Source: a virus. Taken from it: DNA of 20,356 bases. Positions 13,399 through 20,356 of this stretch are shown one piece after another. The stretch is from positions 1-20,356 of the IMG/VR virus record IMGVR_UViG_3300032560_001663. The stretch is one strand, 5' to 3'. The notes below the pieces were generated by a model that searched no databases, was not told the origin of the DNA, and saw nothing but the letters and a program-made list of their open reading frames with translations. Position 1 is the first letter of the stretch, and each line of letters begins with the position of its first letter. A program made the translations under genes and the position numbers.

Positions 13399-13455
13399 AT
13401 GGTTATCTCCTGAGCTTATGCTATTCATCCTACGGAAAACTCAGGAGATGACTAT
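13399..13455 (+). promoter_or_regulatory. Hairpin that hides the ribosome site of the 106-aa gene
   Basis: ATCTCCTGAG (13405-13414) is the exact reverse complement of CTCAGGAGAT (13440-13449). Pairing extends outwards, with G-U pairs, to 13399/13455, for about 16 pairs around a 25-base loop. The right arm contains the AGGAG ribosome site (13443-13447) and reaches into the ATG at 13454. The stem begins four bases after the AlpA stop (13393-13395), so a ribosome finishing AlpA would open it. This implies translational coupling or a switch. Confidence 0.7.
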
Positions 13456-13774
13456 GCATGCAGTGAATTTATCCAAGCCAGTTAGTGTTGAGGTCTTTGA
13501 CCACAACCGCCCCCTGTATGAGAGCGCTTGGATTCAAATTGGGGACTATGAAGATCTGGCGGATGCCGTCGATGCATGCAGGAGAGTAATTGATCGGGTC
13601 TTATGCAAACCGCGATACTCATCCCTTACTGGACATGCTTTGATGCAGGAGTATTTAAATTATGGCCCGGTCCCATGCATTCGCGGGGTTGATAATCTGG
13701 ATGCCTTTGATCCTTATGATTATCTCGAAATCAAAGCCAAGTTAGCTGCCAATAGCGCTATGAAAATGCTCTAA
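13454..13774 (+). CDS. Hypothetical phage protein coupled to AlpA
   Basis: A 106-residue protein starting at the ATG at 13454 (MHAVNLSKPVSVEVFDHNRP), six bases after AGGAG. In-frame ATGs at 13418 and 13448 have no usable ribosome site; the first lies in the hairpin loop. The sequence is soluble, acidic and mixed alpha/beta: an N-terminal strand pattern, a helix (YEDLADAVDACRRVIDRVL), then VDNLDAFDPYDYLEIKAKLA. It is not a family I recognise. Its start is enclosed in a long hairpin directly after the AlpA stop. The stop codon overlaps that of the converging nucleotidase gene by four bases (13771-13774). Its place in the regulatory operon suggests an early or lysogenic role. Confidence 0.7.
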   Translation: MHAVNLSKPVSVEVFDHNRPLYESAWIQIGDYEDLADAVDACRRVIDRVLCKPRYSSLTGHALMQEYLNYGPVPCIRGVDNLDAFDPYDYLEIKAKLAANSAMKML

Positions 13775-14217
13775 ACCTTGGTCTTTAAATAACTGACAAC
13801 AGCCTCCCAATCGGGGAACTCAGGGGTGGCAAAGTGGATATGCTCACCCTTGAATCGATCTACCCCATTCTTAAGGCGATCATCCACCAAGAAATCTCCA
13901 TCATTCAGATTCTTATGGTGACTTAGGATTAAGCGTTTGTATGCTGGCTTACCCAAATAGTCTTTTACCCATAGCAACTTATCAGACCATGCACTTGGGT
14001 TGCCCCAGGGCGCAGTAGAAAGAATATAGGTATCGAACATGGTGGCCAACTCTTCATATGCAGCAATTGCGCCCGGAATTGGATCCATTAAATAGAAGAT
14101 GCCTGGAACTTCATCCAATCGATCTTCGTACTGGTCTTGTATGTGCTCGGGGGTTCTTGCGATTCCTGATGGGAAATCCACCAATACGTTATCCATATCT
14201 ATGTAGAGTGTCTTCAT
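13771..14217 (-). CDS. 5'(3')-deoxyribonucleotidase, HAD superfamily (NT5C type)
   Basis: A 148-residue enzyme starting at the ATG at 14217 (MKTLYIDMDNVLVDF). A TTG 11 codons earlier would add a tail that does not fit the family, which begins right at the first HAD strand. HAD motif I is DMDNVLVDF with nucleophile Asp7 and acid Asp9; motif II is the Ser/Thr of STAPW (67-71); a basic HHKN segment (100-103) and FLVDDRLKNG (109-118, Asp112/113) complete the site. Members remove phosphate from dNMPs and could trim nucleotide pools during infection. It lies between the restriction operon (same strand, about 70 bases downstream of hsdR) and the rightward phage operon, whose last stop codon it overlaps tail to tail. 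Phages often carry such genes, so it may belong to the phage and not to the restriction operon. Confidence 0.82.
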   Translation of the reverse strand: MKTLYIDMDNVLVDFPSGIARTPEHIQDQYEDRLDEVPGIFYLMDPIPGAIAAYEELATMFDTYILSTAPWGNPSAWSDKLLWVKDYLGKPAYKRLILSHHKNLNDGDFLVDDRLKNGVDRFKGEHIHFATPEFPDWEAVVSYLKTKV

Positions 14218-14286
14218 ATTCGGTCCAGTAATTTCAATCAAATTAGGCAAAGCTCACGCCAATAGCCCATCGCACGTCAGATGCCA

Positions 14287-17154
14287 TTAGCCCATACCCT
14301 CAATAAAGGTATCAATAAATCGGGCAATCGCATCCCCAACCCTTACTAAAGTTGATTTACGCTCCAAAATCTTGGGCTTCTGCTCCAGGACTTCAATTAA
14401 CTCCTCCGACCTTGGGGCTTGATTTGTAAATTCATAGCCTTCTAGAAGGGCTTGAAGTTTCACCCCGCTAATCCCCTCAGACTGACAAAGCGCATCAAAG
14501 GCCGCTTTCTTCTTCTTAGCCCAAAACACCTCAAATTCTTCTGCAACCCCATCAGGAGACAAGCCGCTGAGGCTCTCTTCAATAAATTGCTCAATAAGAG
14601 TCCTCTTAGAGCGCAATTGAATCTCGCCAGACAGATAGTCATCAATCTGCTTCTTGATCCCCTCACCCTTTTTACCCTTGCCACCATTCTTTAACCACTC
14701 GGTTAACAACAGGATGATGTACGCAACATTAATTTGATCCCGATGAATGAGAACAATTTCAAAGTCCACGTCATTCAGAATGGAATCTTTCTCTTTGGCA
14801 TTCTCATGCTTGACGCGCTCGTAGATATCGAGATACTTAGACTTGTAATCTTCAAAACCTTGCTCAGTAAGTGCAAGATCCCCTTCTTTATAGTCAGTAA
14901 ACGAAGTGATTACGTTCTTTAACTTAAGGAGCTCTCTAAAGCGAGTTACAAATAGCAGCTGCTCATTCTCATCTTGCAAATCATCCACCGATGAAACGGT
15001 TGGAGTTAAGGCAAGGAGTGCCTCAACCGCTAGGTTATATTTCTCAACGTAATTCTCATAAGGCTCTAGCAGCACTGTTTCTTTGGCATCCTTATTGGAG
15101 AACAAGGCAATCGCCTCATCTGTCTTTTCCTTCAGATTCCTAAAGCAAATGATATTGCCCTGTGATTTCTTATCATTTAGGATGCGGTTGGTTCTAGAGA
15201 ATGCCTGAATGAGTCCGTGGTACTTTAGGTTCTTATCAACATAAAGCGTATTGAGTCTTGGGCTGTCAAAACCAGTGAGGAACATATTGACAACTAATAG
15301 GATGTCTACCTGCCCCTGACGTACTCGCTTGGCAATATCTTTGTAGTAGTTGTAGTAGTCCTGGCTATCTTTAGTCGAGAATTTAGTACCAAACATCTCG
15401 TTATAGTCATTGATGTATTGATCTAGCTTGTCTCGGCTATAGACGATCTTTTCAGGCGTTACGCCATCATCTTCAGGAATTACACCACCGGTACCATCAG
15501 CCTCAGGATTAGCCTCATTCTGTTGATAGCTAAATATGGTGGCAATCTTTAAGTCTGAGCCCGTTTCTGCGATTTTCTGCTTGAATAAGTCGTAGTAACG
15601 AATCAATGAATCCACACTGTCAACGCAGAACATCGCAGTGAAGTCTGGATGCTTGGTCTTTTGACGGTGATGATCAATGATGTAATCCGTGATTTTATTA
15701 AGGCGGTCGTCAGCCTCCATCAACTCCTTGGTATCAATTGACTCGACATCGATATCTAAATGGCTGCCAGATTCTTTTTTCTTATAACGCCCGACATACT
15801 CAACAGAAAAGCGTAGGACATTCTCATCCCGAATCGCATCGACAATGAGATATTTATGCAGGCAAGTGCCAAATAGATCGGCGGTTGTTTGCTTGCGTCC
15901 ACCATGCGTGGATGCGTTCTTCTCCAGAATCGGCGTTCCAGTAAAGCCAAACATTTGGCAGTTACTGAAATACTGCTTAATGTTTTTGTGGTTCTCACCA
16001 AACTGGCTACGATGGCACTCATCAAAGATGAAGATCACCCTCTTGTCTTTTAGGCCATCCATCTTGATGGCATGCCTATCTCGGGTGATCGCGTTATTCA
16101 GCTTCTGAATCGTCGTTAGAACTATCTTAGAAGTTGGATCATTCAGTTTCTTGACCAACTCCGAGGTATTGGGTGCGCTATCGACTGAACCCTCTTCGAA
16201 GTGATTGAACTCTCTCTCCGTTTGGTAGTCCAAGTCTTTTCTATCAACAACAAAGACCACCTTATCGACTTCGGGCAATTCGGCGACGATTTGACTGGTC
16301 TTAAACGAGGTTAAAGTCTTGCCAGAACCTGTTGTATGCCAGATATAAGCATTGGACTTACTGGTTTTTACCTTTTCAATGAGAGCCTCAACCGCATAGT
16401 ACTGATAAGGACGCATTACTAAAAGCAACTTATCCACTGTCAGAACCATATAGCGAGAAATCATCTTCGCTATATGGCAAGGCTTTAAGAATTCAGCGCT
16501 AAAGTCATGCAGATCTGAGATGCGCTTATTTTCTTTGGTGGACCAGAAGAAGGTCTGCTTGAAAGTGAACTCTTTAATGCTTTTATTATTAGAGAAATAC
16601 TTGGTATTGACTCCATTGCTAATGACAAAGAGCTGGACATACTGAAACAAGCCGTAGCCCGCATCATAGGATTCATGCTTATATCGGATGATCTGGTCAT
16701 AAGCGACCTTTAGATCCATTCCGCGGCGCTTTAGTTCAATTTGAACTAAAGGTAGGCCATTAATCAGAATCGTGACGTCATAGCGATTCTTGCGCTTACC
16801 CTCTGTTGAGATTTGGTTAGTGACCTGAAATTCGTTTTGGCACCAGTCCATATGGTTTAAGAAGGTAATCCAGATAACGTCGCCGTTATCACGCTTTAGT
16901 GCAAATTTATCTCGAAGGATTTCAGCGCGGTCAAATACGTTGCCGGTATTGAGCTTATTGAGAATTTGCTCATATTCCTTGTCGCTAAAGCGAAGATTGG
17001 GAATATGGTGGGTGTTTTCGTTATGGACTTCAAGCTGGCGCCTTAAGTTAGCCAGCATGTCAGACTCATCCAGAATCTCTACGCGGGAGTACTCCATTGA
17101 CTGGAGTTGCTTGATGAGCGCTTCTTCTAGCGCGGCTTCAGATTGGATGGCCAT
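14287..17154 (-). CDS. hsdR: Type I restriction enzyme, motor/nuclease subunit HsdR
   Basis: A full-length 955-residue subunit. The N-terminal PD-(D/E)xK nuclease shows RYDVTILINGLPLVQIELK with Asp126, Glu140 and Lys142. Helicase motifs follow: Walker A HTTGSGKT (273-280), DECH (378-381), GFTGTP near 405, and the motif VI-like LIQAFSRTNRIL near 650. The C-terminal helical part would bind the methylase core. HsdR pulls unmodified DNA through the complex and cuts it at a distance. Its ATG lies one base after the hsdS stop (TAA T ATG) with no visible ribosome site, so it depends on coupled translation. No frameshift is seen, and all motifs are intact. Confidence 0.95.
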   Translation of the reverse strand: MAIQSEAALEEALIKQLQSMEYSRVEILDESDMLANLRRQLEVHNENTHHIPNLRFSDKEYEQILNKLNTGNVFDRAEILRDKFALKRDNGDVIWITFLNHMDWCQNEFQVTNQISTEGKRKNRYDVTILINGLPLVQIELKRRGMDLKVAYDQIIRYKHESYDAGYGLFQYVQLFVISNGVNTKYFSNNKSIKEFTFKQTFFWSTKENKRISDLHDFSAEFLKPCHIAKMISRYMVLTVDKLLLVMRPYQYYAVEALIEKVKTSKSNAYIWHTTGSGKTLTSFKTSQIVAELPEVDKVVFVVDRKDLDYQTEREFNHFEEGSVDSAPNTSELVKKLNDPTSKIVLTTIQKLNNAITRDRHAIKMDGLKDKRVIFIFDECHRSQFGENHKNIKQYFSNCQMFGFTGTPILEKNASTHGGRKQTTADLFGTCLHKYLIVDAIRDENVLRFSVEYVGRYKKKESGSHLDIDVESIDTKELMEADDRLNKITDYIIDHHRQKTKHPDFTAMFCVDSVDSLIRYYDLFKQKIAETGSDLKIATIFSYQQNEANPEADGTGGVIPEDDGVTPEKIVYSRDKLDQYINDYNEMFGTKFSTKDSQDYYNYYKDIAKRVRQGQVDILLVVNMFLTGFDSPRLNTLYVDKNLKYHGLIQAFSRTNRILNDKKSQGNIICFRNLKEKTDEAIALFSNKDAKETVLLEPYENYVEKYNLAVEALLALTPTVSSVDDLQDENEQLLFVTRFRELLKLKNVITSFTDYKEGDLALTEQGFEDYKSKYLDIYERVKHENAKEKDSILNDVDFEIVLIHRDQINVAYIILLLTEWLKNGGKGKKGEGIKKQIDDYLSGEIQLRSKRTLIEQFIEESLSGLSPDGVAEEFEVFWAKKKKAAFDALCQSEGISGVKLQALLEGYEFTNQAPRSEELIEVLEQKPKILERKSTLVRVGDAIARFIDTFIEGMG

Positions 17155-17155
17155 A

Positions 17156-18316
17156 TTAGATAAACATCTGCTGTAGGAGGCCTTGTTTATATTTTTTGGT
17201 GAGTTCTAGTTGAGATTTAATAATTTCAATTTTTTTATCAATCCCAACCGAAAACTCTAATATTTTTATTTGCTCATCATGATGGGGTAACGGTATTGTG
17301 ATTTTTGAATACTGTGATATCCAATAACGCTTATGCTCATCACCCCCTTGAAAATCAATTCGACACATTGCTTCATAGATATATCTAAGACAGTTATCTG
17401 AATTGATATTTTTTAGCATCTTCATTGCGGATGACTTAGCCTTAAATGGAAAATCAACAAATTTAAATGCCGTGGTGAAGTCATCGAATATGATGACTGG
17501 TAAATCTGTATAAATACCGTTAATTTCGTCCGTGTAGCCCAATAAAAATGTCTTACCTGCTGTTAGAACGGGAGTATCAAAGCCATCAGAATATTCAGTG
17601 GATGAAACAAGATAGCGGCCCGGCTGTTCATAACCCAGCACTTCCTCTAACAGCACATATTCCCAGCCTGGAAAATCTTTTCCGGCCTTATCTTTAAAAC
17701 GTATTTCCTGATTAAAGATTTTCTGCATAACCCCTTTTTTATATTGAATAAGGAGTTCATGCTTTTTAACTAAGAGGGAGATTTTCTTATCTATCGCAGA
17801 GAGGAATGAGGAAATTTTTTGCTGCTCCCCCAATGAACACAGTGGAACTTTTATTTTTCCAATTTCTTTTAACGCCAAGAATAGTTGCGCACCGCCCGAT
17901 GTAAGCTGAATGAATTGTTTAGCAGCATTTCTTCTCTGAATCTGAACAAGATATTCAGGAATCACTCTCTGTCTATTTGGCTTTACTAGGGCCACATTTT
18001 TCAAGCTAAATTGATAATCAACCGTGTTAATTGCACATGTTGATGTTCCTGCGCCAATGTTAACTATCAACATATCGCCTTTTTCAGGGTTACATCTTTT
18101 GTAGATTTTTTGATGTTCCTCTTCCGGGAGAAAATAGCAATTTTCGTAATCGATTCCAGAGTCTTTTATATGAATGGCAGTCAAGTAAGGAATCCCCGTT
18201 TTTGTTGGTTTCGGAGTATCGTGCGTACCATCGGTTATCTTCTCCGCAACATCCCTCATCGTCACAAAAGCCCACTCATCCTTAAAGACCTTAAACCTTA
18301 ACTTCGGCTTATCCAT
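17156..18316 (-). CDS. hsdS: Type I restriction-modification specificity subunit HsdS
   Basis: A protein of about 386 residues. The ATG at 18316 shares one base with the hsdM stop (TGATG); a GTG one codon upstream is also possible. Two target-recognition domains are separated by coiled-coil spacers: TRD1 at about 10-150 (DVAEKITDGTHDTPKPTKTG; KYPYLTAI-like IPYLTAIHIKD), a central spacer at about 155-210 (EIGKIKVPLCSLGEQQKISS; FLSAIDKKISLLVKKHELL), TRD2 at about 215-340, and a C-terminal spacer (SKITIPLPHHDEQIKILEFS; IDKKIEIIKSQLELTKKYK). The two TRDs would read the halves of a bipartite site. Its DNA is more A/T-rich than hsdM or hsdR, as usual for exchanged TRDs. The recognition sequence cannot be predicted here. 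Confidence 0.93.
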   Translation of the reverse strand: MDKPKLRFKVFKDEWAFVTMRDVAEKITDGTHDTPKPTKTGIPYLTAIHIKDSGIDYENCYFLPEEEHQKIYKRCNPEKGDMLIVNIGAGTSTCAINTVDYQFSLKNVALVKPNRQRVIPEYLVQIQRRNAAKQFIQLTSGGAQLFLALKEIGKIKVPLCSLGEQQKISSFLSAIDKKISLLVKKHELLIQYKKGVMQKIFNQEIRFKDKAGKDFPGWEYVLLEEVLGYEQPGRYLVSSTEYSDGFDTPVLTAGKTFLLGYTDEINGIYTDLPVIIFDDFTTAFKFVDFPFKAKSSAMKMLKNINSDNCLRYIYEAMCRIDFQGGDEHKRYWISQYSKITIPLPHHDEQIKILEFSVGIDKKIEIIKSQLELTKKYKQGLLQQMFI

Positions 18317-19899
18317 CACTTGCCACCATCCCTGAGTGGTGGTTCAATTCCCAGCTCTTTGCAGAAGGCCACTATTTCCTTATCTACGCTCGCCGAATCC
18401 CTATCTAAGTTAATCAGTTGGGCCGATAGTGCTGCAAGATCAATTTCCTCTTCTGTCTCAAAGCTATCAACGTACCTTGGGATGTTTAGGTTCCAGTCGT
18501 TTTCCTTGATTTCCTCGATGGTAGCTATAGCGCTGTATCTATCTTCTGCTTTGCGTGCCTTGTATGTCTGAACAATCTTGGTAATGTGCTCGGGGCGCAT
18601 CACATTGGTTGTTTTGACTTTCTCAAAATTCTTACTTGCATCTATGAACAAGATATTGTCATTCTTCTTACGGCACTTACGCATTACCAGAATACAAGTT
18701 GGAATGCCCGTACCGAAGAAGATATTTGATGGAAGTCCAATAACCGCATCTAAGCAGTTCATTTTTTCAATAAGGTATTGTCGAATATGCCCTTCTGCAC
18801 CGCCGCGGAATAGGACGCCATGAGGCAGAACAACTGCCATGGTGCCTTCTTCTGATAAGTGGTAAACCATGTGCTGCACGAAGGCTAGATCAGCCTTGCT
18901 GCTTGGCGCCAGCTTGCCGTATGAGCTAAAGCGATCATCGCTCATAAACATCGGATTGGCAGACCATTGCGTTGAAAATGGTGGATTTGCCACAATCGCA
19001 TCGAACTTCATTTCTAGATGCTGAGGTTTCTCTAGCGTGTCTTCATTCTTGATGTCGAACTTACTAAAGTGCACGTCATGCAAAATCATATTCATGCGGG
19101 CTAAGTTGTAAGTCGTTGGATTTCTTTCTTGGCCGTAGATGTGGCCAACAAACTCTGCTTGTCGTTTTACGCGGAGCAGCAATGATCCTGATCCGCATGT
19201 TGGGTCGTATACGTTTCTCAGCTTTGGGTTATTGAGGGTTACTAATTCCGCTAGCAGTTGTGAAACTGGTTGCGGCGTGTAGAACTCCCCCGCTTTCTTA
19301 CCTGCACCACTGGCAAACTCACCAATGAGGTACTCATAGGCGTCGCCCAGTACATCAGCCGTAGCATCACGTAACTGGAAGTTGATCTTGTTTAGGTGAA
19401 CCAACACTTTAGCAATGAGTTCGTTTTTCTCGTCCTCTGACTTGCCTAGCTTAGCTGAGGTGAGGTCTATATCGTCAAATAGGTGCTCAAACTCTTCAGC
19501 ACTCTCGGTTCCCAAGGTGCTTTGCTCGATATTTTTGAGGACCTTGGTTAAGTCACCCAGAATGAAGGTGTTGGATCCTAGCTCACCGTTTCCCTTTTTA
19601 GCTAGATGATCAAACATTTCGCTAGGGGCTAGGTAATAGCCAAGCTCTTCTTTGCAGGCCTCTTCTATGGCCTCTAGGTATTTTTTACCTTCAGCAGACT
19701 TTTCATCAAGAGTTTCAAATGTCAGCTCTTCGCCCTCTAATTGATCATTGGCAAAGTTGGCAATTTTTTCTGATAGATACTTGTAGAAGATAAATCCAAG
19801 GATGTAATCCCGAAAGTCGTCTGCAGACATCTTGCCTCGCAATGTATTGGCAATATTCCATAGCTGCTGCTGTAACTGACGACGCTGCTCTTCTGACAT
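18316..19899 (-). CDS. hsdM: Type I restriction-modification methyltransferase subunit HsdM
   Basis: A 527-residue N6-adenine methyltransferase. The N-terminal HsdM domain starts LWNIANTLRGKMSADDFRDY. The catalytic domain shows GEFYTPQPVSQLL (204-216), the SAM-binding DPTCGSGSLLL (232-242), ERNPTTYNLARMNM, and the catalytic NPPF at 305-308. The ATG at 19899 is preceded by AAGGGA five to six bases upstream. It opens the hsdM-hsdS-hsdR operon, so methylation is made before the nuclease. With two copies and one HsdS it methylates host DNA at the site. A promoter candidate lies at 19940-19967. The sequence is complete with all motifs. Confidence 0.96.
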   Translation of the reverse strand: MSEEQRRQLQQQLWNIANTLRGKMSADDFRDYILGFIFYKYLSEKIANFANDQLEGEELTFETLDEKSAEGKKYLEAIEEACKEELGYYLAPSEMFDHLAKKGNGELGSNTFILGDLTKVLKNIEQSTLGTESAEEFEHLFDDIDLTSAKLGKSEDEKNELIAKVLVHLNKINFQLRDATADVLGDAYEYLIGEFASGAGKKAGEFYTPQPVSQLLAELVTLNNPKLRNVYDPTCGSGSLLLRVKRQAEFVGHIYGQERNPTTYNLARMNMILHDVHFSKFDIKNEDTLEKPQHLEMKFDAIVANPPFSTQWSANPMFMSDDRFSSYGKLAPSSKADLAFVQHMVYHLSEEGTMAVVLPHGVLFRGGAEGHIRQYLIEKMNCLDAVIGLPSNIFFGTGIPTCILVMRKCRKKNDNILFIDASKNFEKVKTTNVMRPEHITKIVQTYKARKAEDRYSAIATIEEIKENDWNLNIPRYVDSFETEEEIDLAALSAQLINLDRDSASVDKEIVAFCKELGIEPPLRDGGK

Positions 19900-19939
19900 C
19901 TATTTCCCTTGATTTTGGGCCTTATACCCAGATAACTGA

Positions 19940-19967
19940 ATTATCAAAATGCCATTACTAGCGCCAA
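19940..19967 (-). promoter_or_regulatory. Promoter candidate for hsdMSR
   Basis: On the minus strand TTGGCG (19967-19962), 16 bases, then GATAAT (19945-19940). The -10 matches five of six consensus bases, the -35 four of six. It lies about 40 bases upstream of the hsdM start. Predicted only. Confidence 0.35.
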
Positions 19968-20145
19968 TAATGATATTTTTTAGTTTAACTTAGCCCTTAC
20001 CCTCCTTGGCTCGGCATTAGCCTGCCTACACAGGGAATTGATGGTGATTTCAAGGCGCCAATCGAAGATTTGCCTGGAATCCAGCTATTTATCCAGAATG
20101 CTCCCTCCCGATCCATTTAGAACAGCAAATTCAGACAATGTTTTA

Positions 20146-20169
20146 GTGGTGGGTAGAGTGGTGGGTAGA
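20146..20169. repeat. Tandem 12-bp duplication GTGGTGGGTAGA
   Basis: GTGGTGGGTAGA occurs twice in immediate tandem (20146-20157 and 20158-20169), just past the tRNA-Ser terminator on the side away from the tRNA. Directly repeated short sequences beside a tRNA 3' end can be arm-type sites for a phage integrase. That role is only a suggestion. Confidence 0.6.
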
Positions 20170-20185
20170 AAGCCCTCAAAAAGAA

Positions 20186-20208
20186 AGAGCCCCATGGATA
20201 GGGGCTCT
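20186..20208 (-). terminator. Rho-independent terminator of tRNA-Ser
   Basis: AGAGCCCC (20186-20193) and GGGGCTCT (20201-20208) form an 8-pair stem with a 7-base loop. On the minus strand the stem is followed by TTTCTTTTT. It begins about 12 bases past the tRNA 3' end. A clear intrinsic terminator. Confidence 0.85.
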
Positions 20209-20219
20209 CAGGGTACTGC

Positions 20220-20310
20220 TGGCGGAAGAGGCGGGATTCGAACCCGCGGTAGGCTATTAACCTACGTACGCTTTCCAGGCGTATGACTTAAACCGCTCAT
20301 CCACCCTTCC
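20220..20310 (-). tRNA. tRNA-Ser (GGA anticodon)
   Basis: A 91-base tRNA with the CCA end encoded (20222-20220) and a G discriminator. The acceptor stem is GGAAGGG (20310-20304) with CTCTTCC (20230-20224), including one G-U pair. The T-arm GCGGGTTCGAATCCCGC is perfect. The anticodon loop reads CTGGAAA, giving anticodon GGA for the UCC and UCU codons. A long variable arm (GTAGGTTAATAGCCTAC) is typical of class II serine tRNAs. The gene faces left, so its 3' end borders the restriction-phage region, as expected if that region entered by integration at a tRNA 3' end. Confidence 0.95.
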
Positions 20311-20356
20311 GGAAAACCATGATTATACGTTTGCCGAAAGGGTTTACCCAAAATTC

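Larger units (their letters stand above)
19900..20219. other. 320-base gap between hsdM and tRNA-Ser
   Basis: It contains the hsdM promoter candidate, a 12-bp tandem duplication next to the tRNA terminator, and no supported gene. A plus-strand frame (20038-20286) reads into the antisense of the tRNA and has no recognisable content. If the element to the left integrated at the 3' end of tRNA-Ser, this gap would hold the attachment arm. Confidence 0.5.

Noticed and set aside
20038-20286. Plus-strand frame of 82 codons near the tRNA
   Set aside because: It runs through the antisense strand of tRNA-Ser and its terminator (the GGRGGIRTRG reading is the usual tRNA antisense artefact), with no ribosome site or family resemblance.
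1-20356. CRISPR array, IS element or transposase
   Set aside because: No regularly spaced direct repeats of CRISPR size and no transposase-like protein were found on either strand.

Overview
The window looks like a prophage or phage-derived island in a betaproteobacterium. Moderate G+C, a tRNA-Ser gene with an encoded CCA end and the general flavour of the proteins would suit a Polynucleobacter-like Burkholderiaceae host, but this is an inference. The host cannot be fixed from the sequence alone.

Layout, right to left. The right edge holds tRNA-Ser(GGA) on the minus strand (20220-20310) with its terminator. Left of it lies a complete type I restriction-modification operon, hsdM-hsdS-hsdR (19899 to 14287, minus). 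A small HAD-type 5'(3')-deoxyribonucleotidase (minus) follows and meets tail to tail a short rightward regulatory operon (13065-13774). That operon encodes a 36-residue peptide, an AlpA-like regulator and a 106-residue unknown protein whose ribosome-binding site is buried in a 16-pair hairpin. A 430-base divergent control region (12635-13064) carries a leftward and a rightward promoter candidate and several TTGAC boxes.

From 12634 to the left edge, all on the minus strand, runs the phage late region: a DUF1376 protein, an SH3/KOW-like small protein, a probable small terminase with a histidine-rich insert, the large terminase, portal, a scaffold-like coiled-coil protein, major capsid, a 131-residue unknown, a three-TM holin, and the start of an M15-peptidase endolysin cut by the window edge.

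Two non-structural cassettes interrupt this module. Between terminase and portal sits a two-gene pair: a protein with an AbiJ-type N-terminus and a HEPN-like RDFRNYIH motif, followed by a DUF2971 protein with a C-terminal zinc ribbon. Between scaffold and capsid sits an AbiE-like toxin-antitoxin pair behind a perfect 19-bp palindrome. With the restriction-modification operon, this makes three independent defence or addiction units in 20 kb.

No integrase, recognisable CI/Cro-type repressor or tail gene is present. They may lie beyond the left edge or be missing.
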